Shown: piece after piece, positions 1-8,453 of the stretch
How the letters are laid out: each line of letters opens with the position of its first letter
Position numbering within the stretch: position 1 is the stretch's first letter
From: CAISKJ01 sp046351555
GTDB taxonomy: Bacteria > Myxococcota_A > Polyangia > Polyangiales > Ga0077539
Direction: 5' to 3'
NCBI GenBank assembly: GCA_046351555.1
Contig: JAXLYI010000006.1
Span: 310,001-374,000, forward strand
DNA: 64,000 nt
Translations under genes and position numbers: made by a program
Notes under the pieces: model-generated
The model's database searches: none
The model's input: only the letters and a program-made list of their open reading frames with translations
Told to the model about the DNA's origin: nothing

Positions 1-349
1 GCGCCGCGAGGTGCTGCGAGAGGGTCTCGCCGTCGATCCACTCCAGCGCCATCCACGGGGCCTGGAGGTCGTCGCGGAGCAGCATCACGCCGAAGTCGGT
101 CACCCGCACGATGCACGGGTGCTGGAGCTGCGAGACGATCCGCGCCTCCTCGAAGAACTGCCGGACGAAACCCGCGTGGAGCCTACGCGGCAGGGTCTCT
201 GGGATCTTCAGCACCTTGAGCGCAACGGGCGCCCCGAGCACGGCGTGGCGCGCGCGGTACACGACGCCGAAGCCCCCCGTCGCGACGACGGCCTCGACGA
301 CGTACTTGTTCTCCAGCGTCAGGCCGACGAGGCCAAAGACATCTTCCAT
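1..349 (-). CDS. Ser/Thr protein kinase, N-terminal part (cut by window edge)
   Basis: Only the first 116 codons are inside the window; the gene runs off the left edge. Reading leftward from the ATG at 349-347, the protein opens MEDVFGLVGLTLENKYVVEA, followed by a glycine-rich loop (ATGGFGVVYRA) and the ATP-anchoring lysine in VALKVLK. Next come the alphaC-type helix with its glutamate (FFEEARIVSQLQHP) and the hinge region (MALEWIDGETL). This is the N-lobe of a Hanks-type kinase of the PknB class common in myxobacteria. The catalytic loop and any C-terminal sensor lie outside the window, so substrate and localisation cannot be judged. Confidence 0.9.
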   Translation of the reverse strand, partial: MEDVFGLVGLTLENKYVVEAVVATGGFGVVYRARHAVLGAPVALKVLKIPETLPRRLHAGFVRQFFEEARIVSQLQHPCIVRVTDFGVMLLRDDLQAPWMALEWIDGETLSQHLAA

Positions 350-475
350 GCGCGACGACTGCGCCGATGAGACACGGTCGAGTGCGCCGGCGTCAAGCAC
401 GGGTCGTCACAACACGGCGCGTCGCTCACGGTTGACGCGCCACGGCCCCGCGACGGCGTGCGAGCATCGGCCGCC

Positions 476-2029
476 ATGTCGACGCGCCCCCCCGCCGACC
501 CGTCGCTCGAACGCGCGCTCCTCGTCAACCTCGCCGTCCACGCCCTCGCGATGCTCTCGATGGCCCTGGTGCTCCTGCCGATGCTCCCCGGCGGCCCCGT
601 CGCCGACCCGCTGGAACGAGCGCGGGCCATCGCGGCCTCCCCCTGGGCGCTCCGGCTCGGGTGGGTCCCGTGGCAGCTCTGCGCGGCCGTCGACGTGTGG
701 ATGGGCGTCGCGATGGCGCGGGCGTCGTGGCTGCCGCGGGCCGTCACCGCCCCGACGCTGCTGGTGACGTTGGCGGCGGTGATCCCCGACCAGTGGGGCG
801 AGACGCGCTGGCAGACGGAGCTGGTGGAGCTCGCGCGGGAGGCCGTGCGGACGGGCGACGCGGCGGCCTTCGCGGCGCGGGAGGCGCAGGCGTTCACGGC
901 GACGGCGGCGTGGGGCGCGGGGCTCTACACGCTCGGCGCGCTCGGGTGGACGCTGGCCTTCCAGCGGGCTGGGGCGTGGTCGCGCGGGCTCTCGCTGCTC
1001 TCGGGGCCCACCTGGGCGGTGCTCGGCGCCGCGTCCGTCGCCCCGATGCTCCCGCCCGCGTGGCGCCCGCCGGGCCCGGTTGTCGGTGCGATGAACGCCC
1101 TCGGCTTCGTGTTGCTGGAAGCGTGGCTCTGGCTCGCGGCGGAGGCCGTGCTGCGCCGCGCCCGCCCCGACGCCCACGCGGGCCGCCACGCGCCCTGGCG
1201 CTACCCCGAGCGCGGCGCGGTGGGCGCGCTGTGGGACTTCGCCGCCAACAGCCGCGTGGCCGAGGCCCTCATCGAGCCGATGCCCGTGCCCCCGATGGTG
1301 AGCGACATCGGCGAGGTTCTCTACGTCAACCACCTGGTGGAGGCCGAGCGCCTCGCGCCGCTCGTCCCCGCGGGGCTCGAGCTCCAGCGCCTCGGGCCCG
1401 ACGGGCGCTACGCGCTCTTCACGTGGCTCACCTTCCGCCACGGCAATTTCGGCTTCGAGTTTTTGGGGCCGCTGCGGAGGCTGCTGCCGTCGCCGGTTCA
1501 GACCAACTGGCGCATCCACGTCGTCGACCCGCGGACGGGCGTGCGGGGCATCCATTTCGTCACCAACGCGATCGACCGCGCGCCGCCCGCGCTCGCCGCC
1601 CGCCTCACCACCGAGGGGATGCCGATGCACGTGCTCCGCGCGGCCTCGCTCGAGCGCCACCCCGACGGCGCGGTCACCCTCGCGCTCGACCCCGGCGACG
1701 GCAGCGCGCCCGATGGCCGCTGCGCGCTCCGCCCCTGCCCGACGCCCGCGCTCGAGGGCCCGTGGCGCGCGTGCTGGGGCGACTGGCGCGCCTTCCTCGA
1801 CTACTGCGTCCCGCAGGACCGGGCGATGTCCACCGAGCCCTGGCTCGACCGGGTGACGCGCCACGAGATCGAGCTCGGCCTCGACCCGGCCCGCTGCGAG
1901 CCGCTGGCCGGCGAGGTCTCTTCGAAGCGCGCCGCGGCGTACGTGGGCGACGCGCCGCCGCTGTGCTTCCGCGTGCCGGCGGTGCGCTTCCGCTACGCCG
2001 TCGAGCGCCACGACCGCCTCGGGGCGTGA
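476..2029 (+). CDS. Membrane protein with C-terminal DUF2071 domain
   Basis: This 517-aa protein has about six hydrophobic segments in its first ~230 residues, so that half is probably embedded in the inner membrane. From about residue 265 to the end it matches the DUF2071 family (YqjF-like, acetoacetate-decarboxylase fold), with the family-like stretches EVLYVNHLVEAERLAPLVP and LFTWLTFRHGNFGFEFLG. Most DUF2071 proteins are soluble and about 230-250 aa long, so the membrane half is an added module. The ATG at 476 is preferred to the GTG at 458 because it removes a short extension with no hydrophobic character. It converges with the gene ending at 2031. The function is unknown. Confidence 0.7.
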   Translation: MSTRPPADPSLERALLVNLAVHALAMLSMALVLLPMLPGGPVADPLERARAIAASPWALRLGWVPWQLCAAVDVWMGVAMARASWLPRAVTAPTLLVTLAAVIPDQWGETRWQTELVELAREAVRTGDAAAFAAREAQAFTATAAWGAGLYTLGALGWTLAFQRAGAWSRGLSLLSGPTWAVLGAASVAPMLPPAWRPPGPVVGAMNALGFVLLEAWLWLAAEAVLRRARPDAHAGRHAPWRYPERGAVGALWDFAANSRVAEALIEPMPVPPMVSDIGEVLYVNHLVEAERLAPLVPAGLELQRLGPDGRYALFTWLTFRHGNFGFEFLGPLRRLLPSPVQTNWRIHVVDPRTGVRGIHFVTNAIDRAPPALAARLTTEGMPMHVLRAASLERHPDGAVTLALDPGDGSAPDGRCALRPCPTPALEGPWRACWGDWRAFLDYCVPQDRAMSTEPWLDRVTRHEIELGLDPARCEPLAGEVSSKRAAAYVGDAPPLCFRVPAVRFRYAVERHDRLGA

Positions 2030-2030
2030 C

Positions 2031-3281
2031 TCACAACGCGGTGAGCAGCGCGCTCCGCGTCGCCGGCCCCACGCCGTCGAGCAGCGGCAGGAGCTCGGCC
2101 CGGTCGACGCCGCGGACGCGGGTGAAATCGAGGTCCTCGGCGCGCTCGACGACGAGGCGCTCGGCCTCGGCGGGGTCGACGTCGGCCAGGAGGGCGATCG
2201 CGATGGGCCCCTTCCACGGCCCCCAGTACGCGTCGGGCCCGAACACCACGTCGAGCGCGAAATGCCGCCGCCACGGCGCCGGCGCGCGACGCAGCACCGC
2301 GAGCGCGTAGCCCGGCGCGGGCGAGGCCTGGTTCGCATGGTCGTCGAGGTTGAGGAAGGGCTCCGCCCGAGGCGCGCACGAGGGGTCGCGCGCCACCGCG
2401 AGCACGCCGAGGCCGTTGACGATCATGTGGCTGTGGGGCCGGTTGCGCGCCCGGGTCGCGGCCGCGGCCTCGAGGATCTCGTCCACGCTCCACGCCGCGC
2501 TCAGCGCGTGGAGCGTGGGGAAGTTCACCTGGAAGCCGCACACCTGCTCGGGCGTCATCGCGGGCGCCGCCAGCAGGATCGCGTCGGGCGACGGGTACAG
2601 CGGGAACGTCCCCGGCTGCGTCGCGACGGCGCCGTGCCCCGCGAGGAGCGCGCGGTGCGCGTCGGCGAGGTCTTCGACGAGGGCGGGGCCGAAGAGCCTT
2701 CCCGCGACGGCGACCATCGCCGCGCGGCGCGCCTCCTCGGGGTGGGCGACGCGTGTCACGACGTTGTTCTCCACGGTGAAGCCCGGCACCGTCATCCCAC
2801 CGGCGGCCCAGGCGCTCGCGAGCGACGCGCGGAGCGCCGCGGAGACGCCCGGCGGGGCCACGCCCGACTCGGCGCGGGCCAGCTCGACGAGCGCGCGGAC
2901 GGCGGGGTTCTCGCTCGCGGCGGCGGCGTCGAGCGCGCGTGAGTCGTCGCGCAGCGCGCGCCCGAGCATCGGGCCCACCGTGTGGTAGTTGGCCAGCGCG
3001 GAGACGTACCCCTCGGGCACCGCGCAAAGCACCTCGCACGCGAAGCGCGTCGGCACGTGGTCCGCCACCTCCCAGCCGACGAACCACGGCGCCACCGCGG
3101 GCATCTTCCCAGCTTCGAAGGTCGCCGCGAGGGCCTCCCAGGTGCCGGGCTCGTGCAGCACCGTGCGGAGCGACGCGTAGCGCTTCGCGGCGGCCTTCTC
3201 GCCGACGTTCTTCCAGGCGGTGATCAGCTTGCGGTCGTAGGGGAGCGCGGGCTTCGGGGGCTGTGGCGGGCGCGGGGGCAT
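2031..3281 (-). CDS. Conserved hypothetical protein, 416 aa
   Basis: This is a soluble protein without a signal peptide or membrane segment, opening with a short proline-rich tail (MPPRPPQPPKPALPYDRK). The rest is Ala/Leu/Arg-rich and looks mostly helical. The last ~20 residues (LLDGVGPATRSALLTAL) resemble a helix-hairpin-helix or HEAT-type end, but this is weak. Codon use shows the strong third-position G/C bias of the neighbouring genes, and the frame stays open over 1.25 kb with a clean ATG, which supports a real gene. I do not recognise the family. It converges on the DUF2071 gene with a 1-bp gap, and MsrB lies upstream in the same direction. Confidence 0.65.
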   Translation of the reverse strand: MPPRPPQPPKPALPYDRKLITAWKNVGEKAAAKRYASLRTVLHEPGTWEALAATFEAGKMPAVAPWFVGWEVADHVPTRFACEVLCAVPEGYVSALANYHTVGPMLGRALRDDSRALDAAAASENPAVRALVELARAESGVAPPGVSAALRASLASAWAAGGMTVPGFTVENNVVTRVAHPEEARRAAMVAVAGRLFGPALVEDLADAHRALLAGHGAVATQPGTFPLYPSPDAILLAAPAMTPEQVCGFQVNFPTLHALSAAWSVDEILEAAAATRARNRPHSHMIVNGLGVLAVARDPSCAPRAEPFLNLDDHANQASPAPGYALAVLRRAPAPWRRHFALDVVFGPDAYWGPWKGPIAIALLADVDPAEAERLVVERAEDLDFTRVRGVDRAELLPLLDGVGPATRSALLTAL

Positions 3282-3327
3282 GGCGCACCGTACCGGCGGG
3301 CGCGGCGCGGTTTCAACCCCGCGAACT

Positions 3328-3750
3328 CTACGGCTTCACGAGGGCGATGGGCTGCCCCTCGGGGACGTGCTTCATCGAGACGGAGTTGATGCAGTAGCGC
3401 AGCCCCGTGGGCGGCGGGCCGTCGGGGAAGACGTGCCCGAGGTGCCCGTCGCAGCGCGCGCAGAGCACCTCGGTGCGCATCATCCCGTGCGATCGGTCGA
3501 CCCGCTCGGCCAGCGCGTCGGGCGCCGCGGGCCGCGTGAACGACGGCCACCCGGTGCCCGACTCGAACTTCTCGCCCGAGCGGAACAGCGGGTTGCCGCA
3601 GCCCGCGCACACGAACGTGCCGGGCTCCTTGGTGCCGACGAAGCAGCCCGTCCAGGGCCGCTCGGTGCCGTGCTGGCGGAGCACGGCGAACTCCTCGGCG
3701 CTCAGGCGCCGACGCCACTCGTCTTCGGGGAGGTTCAGCTTGTCGATCAT
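3328..3750 (-). CDS. msrB: Peptide-methionine (R)-S-oxide reductase MsrB
   Basis: MsrB reduces methionine-R-sulfoxide in oxidised proteins, usually with thioredoxin as electron donor. The 140-aa length is normal for the single-domain enzyme. Both zinc-binding CxxC pairs are present (C48/C51 in CAGC and C97/C100 in CARC). The family signatures SGTGWPSF and GHVFPDGP are intact, and the catalytic cysteine is C120 in RYCINS. There is no signal peptide, so it should be cytoplasmic. It stands alone, without an msrA partner nearby. Confidence 0.97.
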   Translation of the reverse strand: MIDKLNLPEDEWRRRLSAEEFAVLRQHGTERPWTGCFVGTKEPGTFVCAGCGNPLFRSGEKFESGTGWPSFTRPAAPDALAERVDRSHGMMRTEVLCARCDGHLGHVFPDGPPPTGLRYCINSVSMKHVPEGQPIALVKP

Positions 3751-3825
3751 GTGGGGGCTCGCTCCTCGTCGCGTTGGATGCGGACGGGGGAGCCTACGCC
3801 GCGCGGGCCGCGGCGGTCACGGCGG

Positions 3826-4275
3826 TCACTGCGGGACGACGAAGTGGTAGCGGAGCCCGCCGAGGGGCAGGTCGACGCTGCCGTCGGCGTTGACGGTGGC
3901 GACGTACACCGACCCGGTGGCGGCGTTGCGGAAGTCGAAGGTCGAGGGGGCGCCCTCGCGCGCGCGGTAGGTGCCGGCGGAGACGTGGGTCCCGCTGGCG
4001 TCGAGGTTGGCGCCGAGGTCGCGGTAGTCGTAGCGGAGTTCCCAGGTCCAGTCGGCGCGCACGGTCAGCGAGCCGGCGCTGATCTGCCGCGAGGCGTCGG
4101 CGGTGACGCCGATGGACACCGGGACGCGCCAGGCGCCGACGCCGTCGAGCGACCACGACTGGTCGAGGGGCGTGACGGTGATGGCCGCGGCGCCGCCCTC
4201 GGCGACGTCGCCACAACCGGCGAGCGCCCCGAGGGCGAGGGAGAGGGCGAACACGAACGGACGGATGGTCTTCAT
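3826..4275 (-). CDS. Small secreted lipoprotein, hypothetical
   Basis: The 149-aa product starts with a lipoprotein signal peptide whose lipobox is LAGC with the lipidated cysteine at C21. The mature part is probably beta-rich, with alternating polar and hydrophobic residues and a WTWELRYDYRDL stretch, and carries no known catalytic motif. The ATG at 4275 was chosen over upstream in-frame starts because it places the signal peptide at the N-terminus. It is transcribed away from the FGE-fold lipoprotein across about 200 bp that must hold both promoters; I see no convincing promoter motif there. Function unknown. Confidence 0.7.
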   Translation of the reverse strand: MKTIRPFVFALSLALGALAGCGDVAEGGAAAITVTPLDQSWSLDGVGAWRVPVSIGVTADASRQISAGSLTVRADWTWELRYDYRDLGANLDASGTHVSAGTYRAREGAPSTFDFRNAATGSVYVATVNADGSVDLPLGGLRYHFVVPQ

Positions 4276-4472
4276 GGGCGGTGACGGGCTCCTTTGCTTT
4301 CGAAGAGCCCAACGGTTGCGCTGCGCCGGGGCTTGAGCGCCGCGGCCGGGCGCGGGACACCCGGCGCGGGCGTCGTTTCCCGTTGCCATCGCCGACGGGC
4401 GTGACCCCGGCGCGCCCAACGCGCGATTGACACCCCGCGGCCCGTCGCGGTGTGATCGCCCTTCGACGCTGC

Positions 4473-6167
4473 ATGATCTCCCGCGCGCGCCCCGCCCATC
4501 GCCCATCGCCGCCGGCGCGCGCGGGGCTCCTCGCCGCCGCGCTCCTCGGGTGCGTCTCGCTCGAGCGCCCGCGCTCGCTCGACGACCCCGACGCCGCCGT
4601 CGCCGACCTGCCCGTGGGGATCGACGCGCCGGCGTTCGACCTGCCGCCCGGGCTCGACCTCCCGCTCCCGCCCGACCTCCCGCTTGCGCCCGACCTCCCG
4701 CTTACGCCCGACCTCCCCGTTGCGCGCGACGTGCCCGACGCCGACGTCTTCGACGCCGACGTGCGCGACGCCCTCGACGTCAACGCGCTCGACTTGCCCG
4801 ACGCCGACGTCGCCGCCGACGCCCTCGACGCGCGCGACGTCCCCGACGCCGCCGACGCCCTCGACGCCCCCATCGCGCGCGACGTCCTCGACGCCGGTGT
4901 GCGCGACGCCGACGTCACCGACGCGCGCGACGCAGCCGATGCCACGGACGCGGCCGACGCCGCCGACGCCGCCGACGCATCGGACGCGGCCGACGTCGCC
5001 GACGCATCGGACGCGGCCGACGTCCCCACCTGCGAGGCCGGCGCCACCCGTTGCGGCGCCGCATGCGTCGAGCTCAACACCGACCTCTCCAACTGCGGCG
5101 CGTGCGGGCGCACCTGCGGCAGCGCCAACGGCGTCCCGCGCTGCGTGTTCGGCTCGTGCCGCGTCTCGTGTCTCGCCGGCTTCGGCAACTGCGACGGCGA
5201 CTTCGCCAACGGCTGCGAGACGCGCACCGACGCCGACGACGCCAACTGCGGGAGCTGCGGCCGCACCTGCGCCGCGAGCCGCGTGTGCGCCGGCGGCGCG
5301 TGCGTCGCCCAGCGGAGCTGCACCTCCGCCGCCACGCCCGGCTGCGGCACCGTCTCGATGCCCTCCGCCACCGTCACCGTCGGCGCGACCCTCGACTGCG
5401 CAGCGTCGGCCGACACGGCCTGCGCGGTCGACGCGACCCCGCAGCTCACCGACCTGCGCGTGAGCGCCTTCCAGCTCGACGCCTACGAGGTCACGGTGGC
5501 GCGCTTCCGGCTCTTCTGGGCCGACCGCGCGCGCGACGGCGGCGCCTCGCTGCGCGCGTCGCCCGTGGCGTACCCGGGCGGCTCCACCGTCCCTTGGATC
5601 GGCGTCGGCCGCGAGCCCCCATCAGGCGGGACGTTCAACTGGACGTCGACGGCGGGCGCGCGCGAGGCGCACCCGATCAACGGCGTCGACTTCTGGACGG
5701 CGCTGGAGTTCTGCGTGTGGGACGGCGGGCGCCTGCCGACGGAGGTGGAGTGGGAGTACGCCGCGCGCGGCCGCCCGCCCGTCTCGCGGCTCTACCCGTG
5801 GGGCGACACCGCGCCGTCGACGATGGACTGCAGCGGCCCCACCCACTGGGCGCTGTGCCTCGGCGAAGACGGCGGCGTCACGCGCCAGGTGGGCCGCTTC
5901 CCCGTGACGGGCAACGGCTTCTTCGACCTCGGCGGCAACGTGCAGGAGTGGACCGCGGACGTCCGCAGCGCCGACCGCGCGGGCTGCTTCCGCCGCACGC
6001 TCGACCCGCTCTGCCAGGACGCGCCCACGCTCGCCGGCGAGCGCCTCGTCCGCGGCGGCTCGTACGCCACCACCGAGGAGACGGTGATGCGCTCCGCCTC
6101 GCGCGCGTCGCTCGCGGCCACCGCGCTCAACCCGCGCGCCGGCTTCCGCTGCGCCCGCGGACCGTAG
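4473..6167 (+). CDS. Lipoprotein with Asp-rich tether, Cys-rich module and FGE (sulfatase-modifying factor) domain
   Basis: The 564-aa protein has a lipoprotein signal ending in LLGC (C27). About 160 residues of Asp/Ala/Pro/Leu-rich low complexity follow, encoded by tandem repeats, and look like an extended surface tether. Next is a Cys-rich block (GATRCGAACVELNTDLSNC, then CGACGRTCG) typical of myxobacterial surface proteins. The C-terminal ~230 residues form a formylglycine-generating-enzyme-like fold, with VTVARFRLFW, GGRLPTEVEWEYAARG, GGNVQEW and a final GFRCARG. The two catalytic cysteines of true FGE, in the segment before GFRCA, are absent (RSASRASLA there), so sulfatase activation is unlikely. 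A GTG at 4452 is an alternative start. It converges with the histidine kinase gene, 4 bp away. Confidence 0.85.
   Translation: MISRARPAHRPSPPARAGLLAAALLGCVSLERPRSLDDPDAAVADLPVGIDAPAFDLPPGLDLPLPPDLPLAPDLPLTPDLPVARDVPDADVFDADVRDALDVNALDLPDADVAADALDARDVPDAADALDAPIARDVLDAGVRDADVTDARDAADATDAADAADAADASDAADVADASDAADVPTCEAGATRCGAACVELNTDLSNCGACGRTCGSANGVPRCVFGSCRVSCLAGFGNCDGDFANGCETRTDADDANCGSCGRTCAASRVCAGGACVAQRSCTSAATPGCGTVSMPSATVTVGATLDCAASADTACAVDATPQLTDLRVSAFQLDAYEVTVARFRLFWADRARDGGASLRASPVAYPGGSTVPWIGVGREPPSGGTFNWTSTAGAREAHPINGVDFWTALEFCVWDGGRLPTEVEWEYAARGRPPVSRLYPWGDTAPSTMDCSGPTHWALCLGEDGGVTRQVGRFPVTGNGFFDLGGNVQEWTADVRSADRAGCFRRTLDPLCQDAPTLAGERLVRGGSYATTEETVMRSASRASLAATALNPRAGFRCARGP
4653..4724 (+). 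repeat. 18-bp tandem repeat, 4 copies, coding
   Basis: Units start at 4653, 4671, 4689 and 4707, with a core of cccgacctcccgcttgcg and small differences; the first unit is the most diverged. They encode DLPLAP-type hexapeptides in the tether of the lipoprotein. The period is a multiple of three, so copy-number change would keep the frame. Confidence 0.85.
4971..5024 (+). repeat. 27-bp perfect tandem duplication, coding
   Basis: Two identical 27-bp units (4971-4997 and 4998-5024) encode ADASDAADV twice at the end of the Asp/Ala-rich tether, just before the Cys-rich module. Perfect identity suggests a recent duplication. Confidence 0.9.
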
Positions 6168-6171
6168 CGCG

Positions 6172-7539
6172 CTACGCCGCGAACCACACCGTCACGCGCG
6201 CGCCGCCGCCGGGGAGGTTCTCCGCCTTCGCGCCGCCGCCGTGGGCCTTCGCGATGCGGGCCACCAGCGCGAGCCCCATCCCGACGCCCCCGCGCTGCCG
6301 CGCCTCGCGCCCTTGATAGAACGGCTCGAACGCCCGCGCCTCGTCCCCCGCCGCGAAGCCCGCCCCGTCGTCCTCCACCGCGAACCGAACCGCCCCCTCC
6401 GCGCGAGACACCCGCAGCGCCGTCGCGCGCCCGCCGTGCCGCGCCGCGTTACCGAGGAGGTTGCCGAGGGCGGCCTGCACCAGCGTCGCGTCGCCGCGGA
6501 AGCCCCCCGGCGCGCCCTCCACCGCGAGCAGCGACGCGTCGAGCCCGGCGCGCTCCAGCGCCCGAACTGCCACGTCCGACGCGTCGAGCGCCACCTCCTC
6601 GCGCGCGCCGAAATCCATCCGCGACGCCGCGAGCAGATCACCCACGAGCGCGTCGATCCCGCCCACCTCGCGGTCGACCTCGTCGAGCGCCCTCTCGCGC
6701 GCCGCGTCGCCGTCGCGCAGCGTCTCCAGCAGGAAGCGCAGGCGCGCCAGCGGCGAGCGGATCTCGTGCGACACCGCCGCGAGCAAATCGCGCTGCTCGT
6801 CGATCTGCCGCTCGATGCGGGCGGCCATCTCGTTGACGGCGTGGGCGATGGCGCCGAGCTCGCCCGCGTCGTGGCGCCCGAGCTGCATCCGGCTCTCGAG
6901 CTTGCCCTGGCCGATCGCCTCCACCACCCGGACGAGCTCCGTCAGCGGGCGCGTGAGGCGCCGCGCCACGAGCCCCGCCATCGTCCAGAGCACCGCCACC
7001 GCGACGCCGAGGCCGACCAGGGTGTTGCGCCCGCCGCGCGGGCTGCGGTGGCGCTCGGTGCAGACGCGGACGTCCCCGCGTACGCCCGCTTCGAAGGTGA
7101 GCGCCGGGCGCAGACACGCGGGGGTGTTGCTGCGGCCCGCGGGCGAGAAGCTCGCGAGGTCGACGCCGCGCGCATCGGTGAGCGTGAGGTCGACGTCGAG
7201 GTCGCGCGCGAGGGCGAGGGAGAGCTCGTCGCGCCGCGGGGCGTCGTCCCACACCGCCGCGAAGCGCCCGCCCGCGAACGTCGCCAGGCGCACCTGCTCC
7301 TCGCGCCACGTCGGCGCGTCGCTCAGCGCGGTGAGGAGGCCCGTCACCACCAGGCCCGTCACCACGATGGCCCCGGCGAACGCGACGAAGAGCCGCCGGC
7401 GCATCGCCGCGCGGAGGTACCAGCCCAACACGCTCCCGCGCCGCGGCGGCGCGCAGTGCGGGCCGTGCCCGTGGAAGGGGTGGTCGTGCGGATGGAGCGG
7501 GTGCGGGCCGTGCGGGCCGCGCGGGCGCCACGGGGGCAT
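6172..7539 (-). CDS. Sensor histidine kinase of envelope/metal stress operon
   Basis: The 455-aa kinase starts with a histidine-rich cytoplasmic N-terminus (about residues 1-32, with many HP, HD and HG pairs), then TM1 around AFAGAIVVTGLVVTG. A periplasmic sensor of about 85 residues, TM2 (LVGLGVAVAVLWTMAGLVA) and a HAMP domain follow. The HisKA domain has phosphoacceptor H258 in AVSHEIRSPLARL. The ATPase domain shows an N-box (LGNLLGNAARHG), G1 (VEDDGAGF), an F-box (EPFYQG) and G2 (GVGMGLAL). The start codon overlaps the stop of the response regulator (ATGA at 7536-7539), so translation is coupled. Organisation resembles CpxAR-type systems, here transcribed with a Spy-like protein. The His-rich tail might bind metal, which is inference. 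Confidence 0.95.
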   Translation of the reverse strand: MPPWRPRGPHGPHPLHPHDHPFHGHGPHCAPPRRGSVLGWYLRAAMRRRLFVAFAGAIVVTGLVVTGLLTALSDAPTWREEQVRLATFAGGRFAAVWDDAPRRDELSLALARDLDVDLTLTDARGVDLASFSPAGRSNTPACLRPALTFEAGVRGDVRVCTERHRSPRGGRNTLVGLGVAVAVLWTMAGLVARRLTRPLTELVRVVEAIGQGKLESRMQLGRHDAGELGAIAHAVNEMAARIERQIDEQRDLLAAVSHEIRSPLARLRFLLETLRDGDAARERALDEVDREVGGIDALVGDLLAASRMDFGAREEVALDASDVAVRALERAGLDASLLAVEGAPGGFRGDATLVQAALGNLLGNAARHGGRATALRVSRAEGAVRFAVEDDGAGFAAGDEARAFEPFYQGREARQRGGVGMGLALVARIAKAHGGGAKAENLPGGGARVTVWFAA

Positions 7540-8243
7540 CAGCCCTCCTCCTCGCGGACGAGCACGTAGCCGACGCCGCGCACGGTCTTGAGGAGGCGCG
7601 GCGCGCGCGGGTCGTCGCCGAGCTTCTGGCGCAGGTGGGAGATGTGCACGTCGACCGCGCGCTCGCCCACCATCGCGTCGCCGCGGCCGGTCTCGTCGAG
7701 CAGCGCCTCGCGCGACACCACGCGCCCCGCCCGCCGCGCCAGCGCCACCAACAGGTCGAACTCCACCCCCGTGAGCTCGACGCGCTGCCCGCCGACGCGC
7801 GCCTCGCGGCCGGCGAGGTCGATCGCCACCGGGCCCGCGCGCAGCTCGGTGGCCACCGCGCCGGGCTGCGCGCGCCGCAGCACCGCGCGCAATCGGGCGA
7901 GGAGCTCGCGCGGGGAGACGGGCTTGGGGAGGTAGTCGTCGGCGCCGAGCTCGAGGCCCACCACCCGGTCGGTCTCGTCGCCGCGGGCGGTGAGCATGAG
8001 CACGGGGACGTTGCTGCGCGCGCGGATCCGGCGGCACACCTCGAGCCCGTCGAGGCCCGGCATCATCACGTCGAGGAGGACGGCGTCGTACCCGCCGCCC
8101 TCCAGCATCGCGAGGCCGCGGCCGCCGTCGGGGGCGTGCGCCGCCGTGACGTCGTGCTGCGCGAGGTAGGCGGCGACGAGCTCGGCGAAGCGGGCGTCGT
8201 CGTCGATGTGCAGCACCCGGACCGGCACGGCGGCGGGGAGCAT
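7539..8243 (-). CDS. OmpR/PhoB-family response regulator
   Basis: The 234-aa protein has a receiver domain (about residues 7-120) with acidic pocket HIDDD, phosphoacceptor D58 in LLDVMMPG, and the conserved T (LTARG) and K (LPKPVSP). A winged-helix DNA-binding domain (about 135-232) carries the OmpR-type VEFDLLVALARRAGRVVSRE and the C-terminal hairpin KTVRGVGYVL. The ATG at 8243 gives the usual length of this family; an upstream extension to 8342 would overlap the small gene before it. It forms one operon with the kinase (4-bp overlap) and the two envelope genes upstream, and probably regulates that operon. Confidence 0.96.
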   Translation of the reverse strand: MLPAAVPVRVLHIDDDARFAELVAAYLAQHDVTAAHAPDGGRGLAMLEGGGYDAVLLDVMMPGLDGLEVCRRIRARSNVPVLMLTARGDETDRVVGLELGADDYLPKPVSPRELLARLRAVLRRAQPGAVATELRAGPVAIDLAGREARVGGQRVELTGVEFDLLVALARRAGRVVSREALLDETGRGDAMVGERAVDVHISHLRQKLGDDPRAPRLLKTVRGVGYVLVREEEG

Positions 8244-8251
8244 ACCAGAGG

Positions 8252-8422
8252 TCAGCGCGGGGGCTGGGCGTGTCGCGCGGCGTCGACGCAGACGCGGGCG
8301 ACGTGCTGTTCGAATGCCTCCCGGCGGGCGTGGCGGTGGCACGACCAGGAGCAGAAGGCGCTCCCGTAGCCGGCGACGGTGCCGAGGGCGAGCAGGGCGA
8401 TGGCGAAGCGGCGGCGGATCAT
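8252..8422 (-). CDS. Small membrane or secreted peptide, 56 aa
   Basis: This short frame begins at ATG 8422 and ends at TGA 8252. It encodes MIRRRFAIALLALGTVAGYG, followed by SAFCSWSCHRHARREAFEQH and a short Ala/Arg tail. The N-terminus is a positively charged start plus a hydrophobic segment, so it is either a signal peptide or a single membrane anchor. Just behind it lies a CSWSCHRH cluster that could coordinate a metal. It sits exactly between the Spy-like gene (31-bp gap) and the response regulator (8-bp gap), all in one direction, which is the main argument that it is real. I know no family for it. Function unknown; a sensor accessory or metal-binding role is inference. Confidence 0.6.
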   Translation of the reverse strand: MIRRRFAIALLALGTVAGYGSAFCSWSCHRHARREAFEQHVARVCVDAARHAQPPR

Positions 8423-8453
8423 GGCGTGGGGTCTCCTCGTGTGGTCGTTGCGT

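Noticed and set aside
4427..6316. Plus-strand frame rich in Arg/Pro overlapping the FGE-fold lipoprotein
   Set aside because: It is a second frame of the tether repeats, with no initiation site or domain.
8252..8260. Response regulator start at 8342 instead of 8243
   Set aside because: The extra 33 residues are Arg/Pro-rich without similarity to receiver domains and would overlap the 56-codon gene.
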